Shown: positions 24,394 through 32,784 of the stretch, piece after piece
Numbering within the stretch: position 1 is the first letter of the stretch
Layout of the letters: the number at the start of each line of letters is the position of its first letter
Assembly (NCBI GenBank): GCA_964565925.1
Contig: CAZMGV010000007.1
Location: 119,105-183,104 of the forward strand
Origin: CAZMGV01 sp964565925
GTDB taxonomy: Bacteria; JAGRBM01; JAHCIT01
Direction of reading: 5' to 3'
Length of the DNA stretch: 64,000 bases
Notes under the pieces: generated by a model
The model's database searches: none
Told to the model about the DNA's origin: nothing
Seen by the model: only the letters and a program-made list of their open reading frames with translations
Program-made: the position numbers and the translations under genes

Positions 24394-25955
24394 ATCCATG
24401 GGCCCTGGCTGCATTGACCGGCCTGCTGCAGATTCTCGTTTTTGCACCGGCTTCGGCGAGTCCGCTTGCCTGGGTCGCCTTTGTGCCGCTGCTGCTGGCG
24501 CTCAGGTCCGCCGGAACCGTCTATAGAAAGCTATCTCTCGCCGCCTTTTCCGGAATGGTCGCCAATGTGGGCCAGCTCAACTGGATCGCCCATACGATGA
24601 ACCACTATACGGGGGTTCCTCCCGTGGTCGGATGGGCGGCGACGCTCTTGGTGGCCAGCATGGTCACCTCATTCTGGGTCATCTGGGTGTGGCTCAGCGA
24701 GATGCTTTCCAGCCGCTACCGGATCAGCTCTTATCTGTCGTTCCCGGCCGTCTGGGTTCTGACGGAACTGCTGCGATTGTACGTTCTGCAGTTCCCCTGG
24801 AACTTTGTCGGCTACGCGCTGGTACCCGCATCCCTGCTTCGTCAGTCTGCCGATCTGTTCGGTGTTTACGGTCTTTCATTCGTCATTGTCTGGATCAACG
24901 TCGTGATCGCGTCGGCAGTTCCGGACGGAAATCTGCCGGAGGATACCGCCGCGACACGTCGCCAGTTATGGATGGCAGCCGGTGCCGTCATGGCGATGCT
25001 TGTGTACGGGGAAATCCGTCTTCTGTCGCTGCGGTCACCGGAATCCTCGGGACAGCCCCTGCACCTTCTGCTCGTTCAGGGAAATATCCCCCAGACGATG
25101 CGGTGGAACCCGGAGTACACCGAGACGACGGTCGAGAAATATCTGAACCTGACACGCGATGCGCTATCGTCGGGTCTTGCCTCCGGACCCACAGGCGTCG
25201 TTTTCTGGCCGGAAAGCGCCATGCCGTTTCCACTCTATTCGCATCCCGAGTACCGCGAGAGGCTGTCGGGATTTGCGACGGAGACCGGGATGCCGCTTAT
25301 CACGGGAGCCCTGCATTCAGAGCCGTTACCTGACGGTACAAACCAGTGGTTTAACTCTCTGTTTGTTTTTGAACCGGGGGACCGGCTGGGTCCGGCGGCC
25401 CGCTACGACAAGGTCGAACTGGTTCCCTATGGCGAATATGTCCCGTTCCGGTTTTTGGTTCCCGTCCTGAAACTGTTTGAGGGAAACGCCACGGAAGGCT
25501 TTACGGCGGGTAGGGATCCGAAGCCGCTCAGCGCCGGTTCCTGGCGGTTTGCGCCGCTTATCTGTTACGAAGGGCTGTTCCCGTTGCATGTCCGGGGACT
25601 TGTGAACCGGGGCGCGCAGTTCCTGCTGAACGGGACGAATGATGCCTGGTTCGGCCCGACAAGCGCCCCCGAGCAGCTGCTCAACATGTCCTCCCTGCGG
25701 GCCGTGGAAACCCGTCATTATCTGTTCCGTGTCGCCAATACGGGACTAACCGCCGGGGTGGACCCGTCCGGGGAGATAGTGGACCGCACGAAACTGGATA
25801 TCGATGCGACGCGGTTGTTTTCGGCTCCGCTGCCAACGACGGCGAATTCGTCTTTCTATCTCATGTGGGGTGACTGGCCCCTGCGTGCCGGACTCCTGCT
25901 GCTTGCGGGTGTCTGTCTCAGCCGTGAACTCCAGAGAAAGAAAACCCGTCCATAG
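24390..25955 (+). CDS. lnt: Apolipoprotein N-acyltransferase
   Basis: A 521-residue protein with N-terminal TM helices (about six, residues 1-215) followed by a periplasmic nitrilase-like domain. The Glu-Lys-Cys triad is visible: FWPESAMPFPL (Glu), YDKVELVPYGEYVP (Lys) and APLICYEGLFP (Cys). Lnt transfers a third acyl chain to the N-terminal cysteine of lipoproteins, consistent with the several lipobox proteins in this window. It starts by ATGA overlap with ybeY, the last gene of the 18302-25955 cluster. A C-terminal TM helix precedes the stop, which lies in the loop of the terminator hairpin. Confidence 0.95.
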   Translation: MNPWALAALTGLLQILVFAPASASPLAWVAFVPLLLALRSAGTVYRKLSLAAFSGMVANVGQLNWIAHTMNHYTGVPPVVGWAATLLVASMVTSFWVIWVWLSEMLSSRYRISSYLSFPAVWVLTELLRLYVLQFPWNFVGYALVPASLLRQSADLFGVYGLSFVIVWINVVIASAVPDGNLPEDTAATRRQLWMAAGAVMAMLVYGEIRLLSLRSPESSGQPLHLLLVQGNIPQTMRWNPEYTETTVEKYLNLTRDALSSGLASGPTGVVFWPESAMPFPLYSHPEYRERLSGFATETGMPLITGALHSEPLPDGTNQWFNSLFVFEPGDRLGPAARYDKVELVPYGEYVPFRFLVPVLKLFEGNATEGFTAGRDPKPLSAGSWRFAPLICYEGLFPLHVRGLVNRGAQFLLNGTNDAWFGPTSAPEQLLNMSSLRAVETRHYLFRVANTGLTAGVDPSGEIVDRTKLDIDATRLFSAPLPTTANSSFYLMWGDWPLRAGLLLLAGVCLSRELQRKKTRP

Positions 25956-25977
25956 CGGACGGGTCTCTTTTCCCTTT
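25944..25977 (+). terminator. Rho-independent terminator after lnt, with the stop codon in its loop
   Basis: An 8-bp perfect stem, ACCCGTCC (25944-25951) with GGACGGGT (25957-25964), is followed by a T-rich run. The 5-nt loop contains part of the lnt TAG at 25953-25955. It sits between lnt and the convergent ferritin-like gene. Confidence 0.85.
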
Positions 25978-26000
25978 CCGGCCTTTTGGGGCAGCCGGTT

Positions 26001-26984
26001 TCAGGCAGAGCTTTCCCAGTTTTCGAACTTGAGGATGTCCAGTTCCTGGAACCGGTCTCGCAGATCCCCTGTCAGCAAGCCGATCCGCTTCAGGTTGGGC
26101 ACGATCTTCGAGAATAGCATCTTGCGGAACTCCCGCATGGCAGGCGAGTTCTGTGACAGTTCCAGACAGCGGTCCACGTCGAACCCCATCTTCTGCCATA
26201 CTTCGAGGCCGTTGAACCGGTCGCGCATCAGCACGCAGGCCTCGTAGGCGAAATCCTGCCGCTCCTTGAAGTCGGCCGGGCTCATGTTCTCGTAGTGGCC
26301 GCGCAGACTCATCACCCCGAATGCCACATGCCGGGCTTCGTCCAGCATGACGTGCTTGGTGATGTCCTTGATCAGCGGTTCTTTCGAGAAGTTGTGCATG
26401 AAGTTGAAGGCGGCCAGCGCCAAGCCTTCCACCATGATCTGCATGCCCAGGTATTTCATGTCCCAGCGGGAGTCGGCGAGGATCAGGTCGAGCAGCTTTT
26501 TCAGGTGCGGATTGACCGGGTATTCCAGTTCCACCTTGTCGCGCAGGTATTTGTCATAAACCTCCACATGGCGGGCTTCGTCCATGACCTGTGTAGCGGC
26601 GTAGTATTTGGCGTCTATCCACGGAACCGCGTCCACAATTTGAGCGGTAGCAAGGAGTGCTCCCTGTTCGCCGTGCAGAAACTGCGACAGCGTCCAGGAG
26701 GTGAACTCGTGCCGGAGTTTTTTCACGTCCCGGTCGTTCAGCTTCTTCCACATGTCGGTGCCGTAGATGGCGATCTGCTGGTCGGGGGTGTTTTCGGCTT
26801 CGGGGTCGACCTGGAGATTCCAGTTCATGGCCGTCTGGGCGTTCCACTGTCCGTTCTTGGCCTTCTCATAGAGGCTGCGGAGGTCTTCCCTCTGGGTGTC
26901 GTAGTTCCAGGAGTAGAGGGTGTCGAAACTGGTTTCGACCCGGTCGAGCGCTTCGTTCAGATTTTTGGGTAGCGGCTGGCTCAT
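26001..26984 (-). CDS. Ferritin-like diiron protein (R2-like/N-oxygenase-like)
   Basis: A 327-residue protein from the ATG at 26984, with AGGAGAG about 13 bp upstream; a longer form from 27083 is less likely. A four-helix diiron core is visible from two ligand sets: FLHGEQGALLATAQI with MDEARHVEVYDKYL, then MVEGLALAAFNF with MLDEARHVAFGVMSL. This is the E / ExxH / E / ExxH pattern of RNR-R2-like oxidases and AurF-type N-oxygenases. In many genomes such genes accompany lipid or aromatic metabolism. Substrate unknown. Regulation may involve the 16-bp palindrome at 27060-27075 and a leader hairpin upstream. Confidence 0.85.
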   Translation of the reverse strand: MSQPLPKNLNEALDRVETSFDTLYSWNYDTQREDLRSLYEKAKNGQWNAQTAMNWNLQVDPEAENTPDQQIAIYGTDMWKKLNDRDVKKLRHEFTSWTLSQFLHGEQGALLATAQIVDAVPWIDAKYYAATQVMDEARHVEVYDKYLRDKVELEYPVNPHLKKLLDLILADSRWDMKYLGMQIMVEGLALAAFNFMHNFSKEPLIKDITKHVMLDEARHVAFGVMSLRGHYENMSPADFKERQDFAYEACVLMRDRFNGLEVWQKMGFDVDRCLELSQNSPAMREFRKMLFSKIVPNLKRIGLLTGDLRDRFQELDILKFENWESSA

Positions 26985-27059
26985 GATTAAGGTGACTCTC
27001 CTGTGGCGAATATGATTTTCGTCCGGATAGCGGTTCTCCGGTACGAGTTCCCATTTTCG

Positions 27060-27075
27060 CCGACCGATCGGTCGG
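27060..27075. promoter_or_regulatory. 16-bp perfect palindrome, TetR-type operator candidate
   Basis: CCGACCGATCGGTCGG is self-complementary and lies 76 bp upstream of the diiron protein start, in the intergenic region shared with the gene at 27258. Its ACCGA/TCGGT core resembles boxes bound by many TetR-family repressors. No regulator gene is adjacent, so the binding protein is unknown. Confidence 0.45.
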
Positions 27076-27135
27076 GTCAGCATGACGAAAATCAGTTTTG
27101 GAAAATAAACACCCGATCAGGCCCATGTTCGGGGT

Positions 27136-27156
27136 AAAAAAGGCCCAAAATGGGCC
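27136..27156 (-). terminator. Terminator-like hairpin in the leader of the diiron gene
   Basis: On the minus strand GGCCCA, loop TTT, TGGGCC is followed by TTTTTT. It ends about 150 bp upstream of the diiron protein start, with no leftward gene between. It may be an attenuator in a long leader or a backstop for antisense transcripts. Confidence 0.4.
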
Positions 27157-27257
27157 GAAAATAAACCCGTATGGAGGGTTGCCACACCGGACGATTGTCC
27201 GCATTATGACGCCCCTAGCGCGGCACCGTGCCGGCTCAAGCTCATTCAAGAGGTCTC

Positions 27258-28283
27258 ATGCTTCAGGCCGTTCCGTTTTTCCGGTTCGAGGGTAACCAGC
27301 GTACGCCGCTTTTCCGGATTCTTCTGGAGGGCAGCGATCTCTACGCCATCGGCAACTCTCTGGGCGATGCCGCGCTGATCCTCTCCAGACCGATTGAAGT
27401 CGGCGAGCGCAAGATCGATCCGAAAGAGAAGCCGCTCGACTTCTTCAAGTCGCTTCCGCTCGCTTTCGGATACGATCCGCTGACGGCCGGTGAACCGGTC
27501 AAGGTCGAGACGACTCTGGTCCAGCAGATGAAGAGCGAACCGGTGCTGGTCGCCTGGAAAAATCCGCTTGAATACATCGCCTACGACGCCGGGCGGCTTG
27601 TAGATGCCGGTGGCGCAACGGTTTCGCTCGATGCGGTGCGCCGGATCGATACGGGGGAGCAGGGCTGGACCCTGTCGGTACCGCTGACGACGGTGCTCCG
27701 TCTGCTTGGCAGCACGCTTCCGGTTCCCATGCCAGAAGAGGTATCCAGGGAATTTTTCGCCATCCTTGCCCGGTTCCGCCGCGAGTACGAAAACTGGAAG
27801 CCGCTGTACAAACGGCCTGAAAACTGGACCAAGGTGATGATCGGCAATTTGGCCCTTCCGCATGTGAAGGAAATGGGCCTCTGGGAAAAGACCGGCCGGA
27901 AGTTCTACCCCGCCGTGGAGCCCCGCAAGTTCGGGTTTTCACAGGGATGGCTTGCGCCGGTGAACGAACCCGGCACGCCCGACCGTACGGCTGTCGTTGT
28001 CGGCGAACTCGACCGGTTCAATCTCGTGAAAAACGCACTTGTCGATTTCGGCCAGATCGAAGCGGATCTGTTCGTGCTCTCGACATACGAGCGTTCAGGA
28101 AAATACGTTGACGCGTTCGGCTATTTTAAGGATACGATTACCGGACTCCCGCAGAACCGGCGGCCGAAGGCCCCGGTACTGGTCATTGTCGGACCGCTTC
28201 CGTCGGAACTGTCCTCCCCCTGGGCGGAGTTCCGCTGGGAACCGGAGACGAACAAGTTCAACCGGACGATCTGGGAACTTTGA
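27258..28283 (+). CDS. Conserved-looking protein of unknown function
   Basis: A 341-residue soluble protein; the ATG at 27258 has AAGAGG upstream, whereas the earlier in-frame ATG at 27228 lacks a site. No signal peptide, TM helix or recognised motif is seen. The first half is mixed alpha/beta (RTPLFRILLEGSDLYAIGNS, DAALILSRPIEVGE). A stretch around residues 160-200 is charged and helical (REFFAILARFRREYENWKPL), and the end has a hydrophobic strand (APVLVIVGPLPSEL). Codon use is like the neighbours. It is followed 47 bp later by the CcmI-domain lipoprotein gene and may share its transcript. No function proposed. Confidence 0.6.
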   Translation: MLQAVPFFRFEGNQRTPLFRILLEGSDLYAIGNSLGDAALILSRPIEVGERKIDPKEKPLDFFKSLPLAFGYDPLTAGEPVKVETTLVQQMKSEPVLVAWKNPLEYIAYDAGRLVDAGGATVSLDAVRRIDTGEQGWTLSVPLTTVLRLLGSTLPVPMPEEVSREFFAILARFRREYENWKPLYKRPENWTKVMIGNLALPHVKEMGLWEKTGRKFYPAVEPRKFGFSQGWLAPVNEPGTPDRTAVVVGELDRFNLVKNALVDFGQIEADLFVLSTYERSGKYVDAFGYFKDTITGLPQNRRPKAPVLVIVGPLPSELSSPWAEFRWEPETNKFNRTIWEL

Positions 28284-28330
28284 CCGTATTGAGGTCCGGT
28301 GGCGGTCTCTGATTGAAAGGAACGAAGTAG

Positions 28331-28810
28331 ATGAAGCGCATGTTATCGATGTCCATCCTGGGTGCGACCCTGGCACTGACCGGATGCCAGGACCGTGCGG
28401 ACGTGAAGAATCTCGGCAAGATCGACGCGCAGGGCCATATGGCCAGCGCAGCGACAAATGGGACGATCACAGGCACGATAGAAATCGCGGATGAACTCAA
28501 GATGAAGCTCCTGCCGACAGACGTTCTTTTTGTATTCGCCCGTCCGGGCGAGTCCGGACCGCCACTGGCCGCCAAGCGTTACGGCCCCGGACAGTTCCAG
28601 TTTCCGCTCGAATACCAGCTGTCATCCGCAGATATGATGGCGCCGCAGCCGGGAATGAGTTTTTCCGGCGAGATGAAAGTATTTGCCCGCGTGTCCCACC
28701 GGGGTGACGCTATCGGCTCCCCCGGCGATTTTGAAGGTTTTTACGCCGGCGGGCTGGTCACACCGCCTGTAAAAGACGTGAACATCAAGATCGGCACCGA
28801 GCGGATGTAA
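28331..28810 (+). CDS. Lipoprotein consisting of a CcmI (CycH) C-terminal-like domain
   Basis: A 159-residue protein with a lipoprotein signal (SILGATLALTGC, Cys 19). The mature part follows the pattern of the C-terminal periplasmic domain of the cytochrome c biogenesis protein CcmI/CycH: ITGTIEIADELKMKLLPTD, VLFVFARPGESGPPLA, then MAPQPGMSFSGEMKVFARVS and GDAIGSPGDFEG. In CcmI this domain sits behind TM helices and TPRs and helps deliver apocytochrome c to the haem lyase; here it stands alone on a lipid anchor. RBS AAAGGAACG precedes the ATG. No ccm genes are nearby. The resemblance is from memory of the family pattern. Confidence 0.7.
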   Translation: MKRMLSMSILGATLALTGCQDRADVKNLGKIDAQGHMASAATNGTITGTIEIADELKMKLLPTDVLFVFARPGESGPPLAAKRYGPGQFQFPLEYQLSSADMMAPQPGMSFSGEMKVFARVSHRGDAIGSPGDFEGFYAGGLVTPPVKDVNIKIGTERM

Positions 28811-28887
28811 TCGGAGGCGGTACGGGAAGGAGTTTTTCTTCCCCAACGCTTGTCTGATTCCGCGCGCAGAGTAATTTGTGCGCTTCC

Positions 28888-30927
28888 ATGCTCGACCTTT
28901 CCTCCCTGAATCCCGAACAGCGGCTCGCGGTTGAAACAACCGAAGGGCCGCTGCTGGTTCTGGCGGGGGCGGGCTCCGGGAAAACCCGGGTCATCACCTT
29001 CCGGATCGCCTACCTGCTCGAACGGGGCATAGACCCGCGGCGTATCCTCGGCGTCACGTTCACCAACAAATCCGCCCGCGAAATGCGCGACCGTCTGGAA
29101 AAGATGGTCGGCCATGAAATGGCCAAAAAGGTCACGCTCTCGACGTTCCATGCGCTTGGGGCGCGTCTTCTGCGAGATCACGGTAAATCGCTCGGTCTCA
29201 AGCGGGACTTCGGTATCGCTGACGTCGGAGACCAGTGCGATATCCTGCGCGCACTGATCCGCGCTCACGGGATGGACCACCGCAAGTGGGACATTTTCGA
29301 AGTGTCCGGCCGGATCAGCCGCTGGAAGGGCGCGGGGCTCGCGCCCAATACCGTCCCCAAGGTCATTACCGAATACGACCGTGCCGCTCTGGAGCTGTGG
29401 GAACCCTATGACGACGCACTCCGGGCTCAGGAGATGGTCGACTTCGAGGATTTGTTGCTCCTGCCGCTCAAGCTCCTGGACGATGGCGAAGCCGGCAAAA
29501 AACTCCGGGAAAAATACGATTATGTGCTGGTGGATGAATACCAGGACACGAACGGCGGACAGTTCCGGCTGCTGAAGGGACTTGTCGAGCGGACCACCAA
29601 CTGCTGCGTCGTCGGCGATGATGATCAGTCGATCTACGGGTGGCGCGGCGCCGAGGTAAAACACATCCTGTCGTTCGAGAAACATTTCCCCAAAGCGATC
29701 GTGATCCGGCTGGAAGCCAACTACCGGTCGACCAAAAATATTCTGGACGCGGCTAACTCGGTCATCGGTAAGCTGTCCGACCGCCACAAGAAGCAGCTCA
29801 AGACGACCAAGGGTCCCGGCGTGCCGGTCGAGATGCTGGAGTTCGAGACACCGGAGGCCGAAGCCGACCAGATTTCGAACGAGATCAACAAGGCGGTCGC
29901 GCAGGGGATTCCGCTCCACGAGATCGCGGTTCTCTACCGGACCAACCAGCAGGCGCGGCCGCTGGAGCAGTCGATGCGGCTCAGCAAGGTGCCCTACCGG
30001 GTGCTGGGCGGGGAAAGCTTCTTCGAGCGGCGCGAGGTGAAGGACGCACTGGGCTATCTGAAATGTACGCTGAAACCGCGGGATAATCTGTCGTTCCTCA
30101 GGGTCGTTAACTTCCCGGCCCGGGGCGTCGGCAAGACGACGGTCGATCTGATCCGCCAGAAAGCTGACGAGACGAAAAAACCCTATCAGGAGACGGCAAA
30201 AGCGCTCGTTGAATCCGGCCAGCTCGGTCCATCCCAGTCGGCCGGACTGGGTTTGTTCCTGGGACTGCTGGATGAAGCCCGCCAGATGTTCGACCAGAAG
30301 GCGCAGCCTTCGGCGGTGCTGGAGCGTCTCGTGGAAAAATCGGGGCTCCGGGCGGAGATCGACCGGGAGTACAAGGACCCTAATCACCGGCAGGTCCGCC
30401 AGAACATCCTGAACGAGCTGATCAAATCGCTGCCAACTGACGGGGGTGACCCCCGGGACGCCGTCGTGCGCCTGCTGGAAGCCACCGCGCTGGACAAGAA
30501 AGAAACCGACGATCGTCCCGGCGACCGGGTGACCCTGCTGTCGATTCACGCCGCCAAGGGGCTTGAGTTTCGGCTGGTGTTCGTCGCGGGTTGCGAAGAC
30601 GGTCTGATCCCGCACATGAAGTCGACCGACGTCGGTAGTGGTGTGAAGTCGGAATACCAGAACATCGACACTTCCGAAGAACGGCGCCTGTTCTATGTGG
30701 CCATCACCCGGGCCAAGGACCGGCTCGTGCTGTCCCGTGCCAGGACCCGCGAAAAATACGGCAAAAGCGTTCCCACGCTGCCCAGCCGGTTCCTGACCGA
30801 CATCCCCACGGAACTGGTCGCCGACCGGCGCGAGGAGATGCGCCAGGTTTCAGAGGAGCGGCTGAAGCAGAAAAACCGGGAACTCCTGTCCATGTTCCAG
30901 AAACCGGTCACTGGAGCCAAGCTGTAG
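28888..30927 (+). CDS. UvrD/Rep/PcrA-type superfamily 1 DNA helicase
   Basis: A 679-residue SF1A 3'-5' helicase. Motifs in order are Q-motif LNPEQRLAVE, Walker A LAGAGSGKTRV, VTFTNKSAREM, STFHALGARLLRDH, motif II YVLVDEYQDTN, motif III GDDDQSIYGWRGA, motif IV RLEANYRST, motif V LLSIHAAKGLEFRLVF and motif VI RRLFYVAITRAKDRL. Length and the absence of a long C-terminal tail fit Rep more than UvrD. Such helicases clear proteins from DNA and act in repair or replication restart. The ATG at 28888 is chosen; a TTG four codons earlier is possible and neither has a strong Shine-Dalgarno. Monocistronic by spacing. Confidence 0.94.
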   Translation: MLDLSSLNPEQRLAVETTEGPLLVLAGAGSGKTRVITFRIAYLLERGIDPRRILGVTFTNKSAREMRDRLEKMVGHEMAKKVTLSTFHALGARLLRDHGKSLGLKRDFGIADVGDQCDILRALIRAHGMDHRKWDIFEVSGRISRWKGAGLAPNTVPKVITEYDRAALELWEPYDDALRAQEMVDFEDLLLLPLKLLDDGEAGKKLREKYDYVLVDEYQDTNGGQFRLLKGLVERTTNCCVVGDDDQSIYGWRGAEVKHILSFEKHFPKAIVIRLEANYRSTKNILDAANSVIGKLSDRHKKQLKTTKGPGVPVEMLEFETPEAEADQISNEINKAVAQGIPLHEIAVLYRTNQQARPLEQSMRLSKVPYRVLGGESFFERREVKDALGYLKCTLKPRDNLSFLRVVNFPARGVGKTTVDLIRQKADETKKPYQETAKALVESGQLGPSQSAGLGLFLGLLDEARQMFDQKAQPSAVLERLVEKSGLRAEIDREYKDPNHRQVRQNILNELIKSLPTDGGDPRDAVVRLLEATALDKKETDDRPGDRVTLLSIHAAKGLEFRLVFVAGCEDGLIPHMKSTDVGSGVKSEYQNIDTSEERRLFYVAITRAKDRLVLSRARTREKYGKSVPTLPSRFLTDIPTELVADRREEMRQVSEERLKQKNRELLSMFQKPVTGAKL

Positions 30928-31008
30928 CTCCGTTTGCCCCGTCCCGATCCGGCGTGTAAAGCTCGCCCTCCCGCGCATTACAGTGCGGACAAGTAGCGGA
31001 ATACACAC

Positions 31009-31296
31009 ATGAAACTCGATGCAAACCAGGTGCGGAAGATCGCCTCGCTGGCCCGTCTGTCGGTGACCGACGCGGAGGCCGAGGCCTATGTGACCCACAT
31101 GAACAAGATGCTGGACTACGTGGCCCAGCTCTCTGAGGTCGACACCTCCAAAGTGCCGCCCCTCGAACATGCCGTCGAAATGGCGACCCCCATGCGCGAA
31201 GACAAGGTCAACCGGCCATTTGATGCTGCCCGGGGACTCGAAAACGCACCCGCCGCCGAACTGAACATGTTCCGCGTACCCAAAGTGATTGAATAA
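31009..31296 (+). CDS. gatC: Asp-tRNA(Asn)/Glu-tRNA(Gln) amidotransferase subunit C
   Basis: A 95-residue protein of normal GatC length, with VRKIASLARLSVTDAEAE at the N-terminus and the C-terminal FRVPKVIE signature. GatC is a small belt that stabilises the GatA-GatB complex, which converts misacylated Glu-tRNA(Gln) or Asp-tRNA(Asn) to the correct amide form. It is the first gene of gatCAB, with 15 bp to gatA. Its presence implies indirect aminoacylation of at least one of these tRNAs. Confidence 0.96.
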   Translation: MKLDANQVRKIASLARLSVTDAEAEAYVTHMNKMLDYVAQLSEVDTSKVPPLEHAVEMATPMREDKVNRPFDAARGLENAPAAELNMFRVPKVIE

Positions 31297-31311
31297 GGCG
31301 GACTATCAAAC

Positions 31312-32778
31312 GTGAGTGCCGACCTCTGCCACCTGACTATCGACGAAACTTCAAAACTCCTGCGCGAGAAAAAACTCTCTGCGCCGGAACTTCTGGAAGC
31401 GCATCTGAAACGGGTCGAAAGACTCGACTCGAAAATCGGCGCTTTCCTGCACATTAATGCCGAGCAGGCGATTGCGCAGGCCAAACATGCCCAGGAACTT
31501 ATCAACGGCGGCCGGGGCGTCACCGCGCTCACCGGTATTCCGGTGGGTATCAAGGACGTGATCGTCATGGACGGTACGCCGTCCACCGCCGCGAGCAAGA
31601 TCCTTGAGAAGTTCACCGGAACCTTCGATGCCTCGGTCATCGCGAAACTGAAAACGGCCGGAGCGGTCTGTTTCGGCAAGCTCAATATGGACGAGTTCGC
31701 CATGGGTTCCTCCACGGAAAACTCGGCCTATAAGAAGACTACGAACCCGTGGGATACGGCGTGTGTACCGGGAGGCTCGTCGGGCGGAAGCGCCGCTGCG
31801 GTCGCCGCCGGTTTTACCCCCGTCAGTATCGGTTCGGATACGGGCGGTTCGATCCGCCAGCCAGCGTCGTTCTGCGGCGTGGTCGGCATCAAGCCCACCT
31901 ACGGACGGGTCAGCCGGTTCGGTGTGATCGCCTTCGCGTCGAGTCTCGATCAACTGGGCCCGTTCGGCCGTACCGTGAAAGATGCCGCCCATCTGCTGGA
32001 ACATATGAGCGGTTACGACGAGATGGACTCCACTTCTGTCGAGCGGCCCGTACCCCACTACGCCGCCGCCGCCGATCTGGGCGTGAAGGGTCTCCGGCTG
32101 GGTATCCCGAAAGAATATTTCATCGACGGCATGGATCCGGAGATCGAGAAGTCGGTCCGGGACGCCATCAATGAACTCGAAAAACAGGGAGCAAAGATCG
32201 TCGAGATCTCGCTTCCGCACACGAAATACGCTGTGGCGACCTATTATCTTGTCGCGACCGCCGAAGCCTCGTCGAACCTTGCCCGCTACGATGGCGTGCG
32301 GTTCGGCCACCGGGCGAAGGACCCGAAAGACCTGCTTGATCTCTATGTCCGGAGCCGTGGCGAGGCGTTCGGCCCGGAAGTGAAGCGACGGATCATGCTC
32401 GGCACCTTCTGCCTGTCGGCGGGCTACTACGACGCCTACTACCGGAAGGCCCAGCAGCTTCGGTGGCTGATCCGGCAGGATTTCCTGGACGCGTTCAAGT
32501 CGTGCGACGCCATCCTGTCGCCCGTGACGCCGTCGCCGGCGTTCAGGTTCGGCGAAAAACTGAACGATCCGATCCAGATGTACCTGTCCGACATTTTCAC
32601 CATCTCGTGCAATCTGGCCGGCATCTGCGGCCTGAGCGTCCCGTGCGGCTTTACCTCGAAAGGCCTGCCGATAGGCCTTCAGGTGCTGGCGCCGCATTTC
32701 GCCGAGGAGATGCTGATCCAGGTGGGCGGCGCGTACGAGCGCTCGACCTCGTGGCACCAGAGAAAGCCTTCGCTGTAG
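31312..32778 (+). CDS. gatA: Asp-tRNA(Asn)/Glu-tRNA(Gln) amidotransferase subunit A
   Basis: A 488-residue amidase-signature protein. The Ser-cisSer-Lys triad is visible: Lys in TGIPVGIKDVI, cis-Ser in PGGSSGGSAAAVAAG and the nucleophile in SIGSDTGGSIRQPASFCG, followed by VVGIKPTYGRVSRFG. GatA hydrolyses glutamine (or asparagine) and channels ammonia to GatB. The start is GTG at 31312, 15 bp after gatC. Length and domain order are standard for the family. Confidence 0.97.
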   Translation: MSADLCHLTIDETSKLLREKKLSAPELLEAHLKRVERLDSKIGAFLHINAEQAIAQAKHAQELINGGRGVTALTGIPVGIKDVIVMDGTPSTAASKILEKFTGTFDASVIAKLKTAGAVCFGKLNMDEFAMGSSTENSAYKKTTNPWDTACVPGGSSGGSAAAVAAGFTPVSIGSDTGGSIRQPASFCGVVGIKPTYGRVSRFGVIAFASSLDQLGPFGRTVKDAAHLLEHMSGYDEMDSTSVERPVPHYAAAADLGVKGLRLGIPKEYFIDGMDPEIEKSVRDAINELEKQGAKIVEISLPHTKYAVATYYLVATAEASSNLARYDGVRFGHRAKDPKDLLDLYVRSRGEAFGPEVKRRIMLGTFCLSAGYYDAYYRKAQQLRWLIRQDFLDAFKSCDAILSPVTPSPAFRFGEKLNDPIQMYLSDIFTISCNLAGICGLSVPCGFTSKGLPIGLQVLAPHFAEEMLIQVGGAYERSTSWHQRKPSL

Positions 32779-32784
32779 GAGTTT

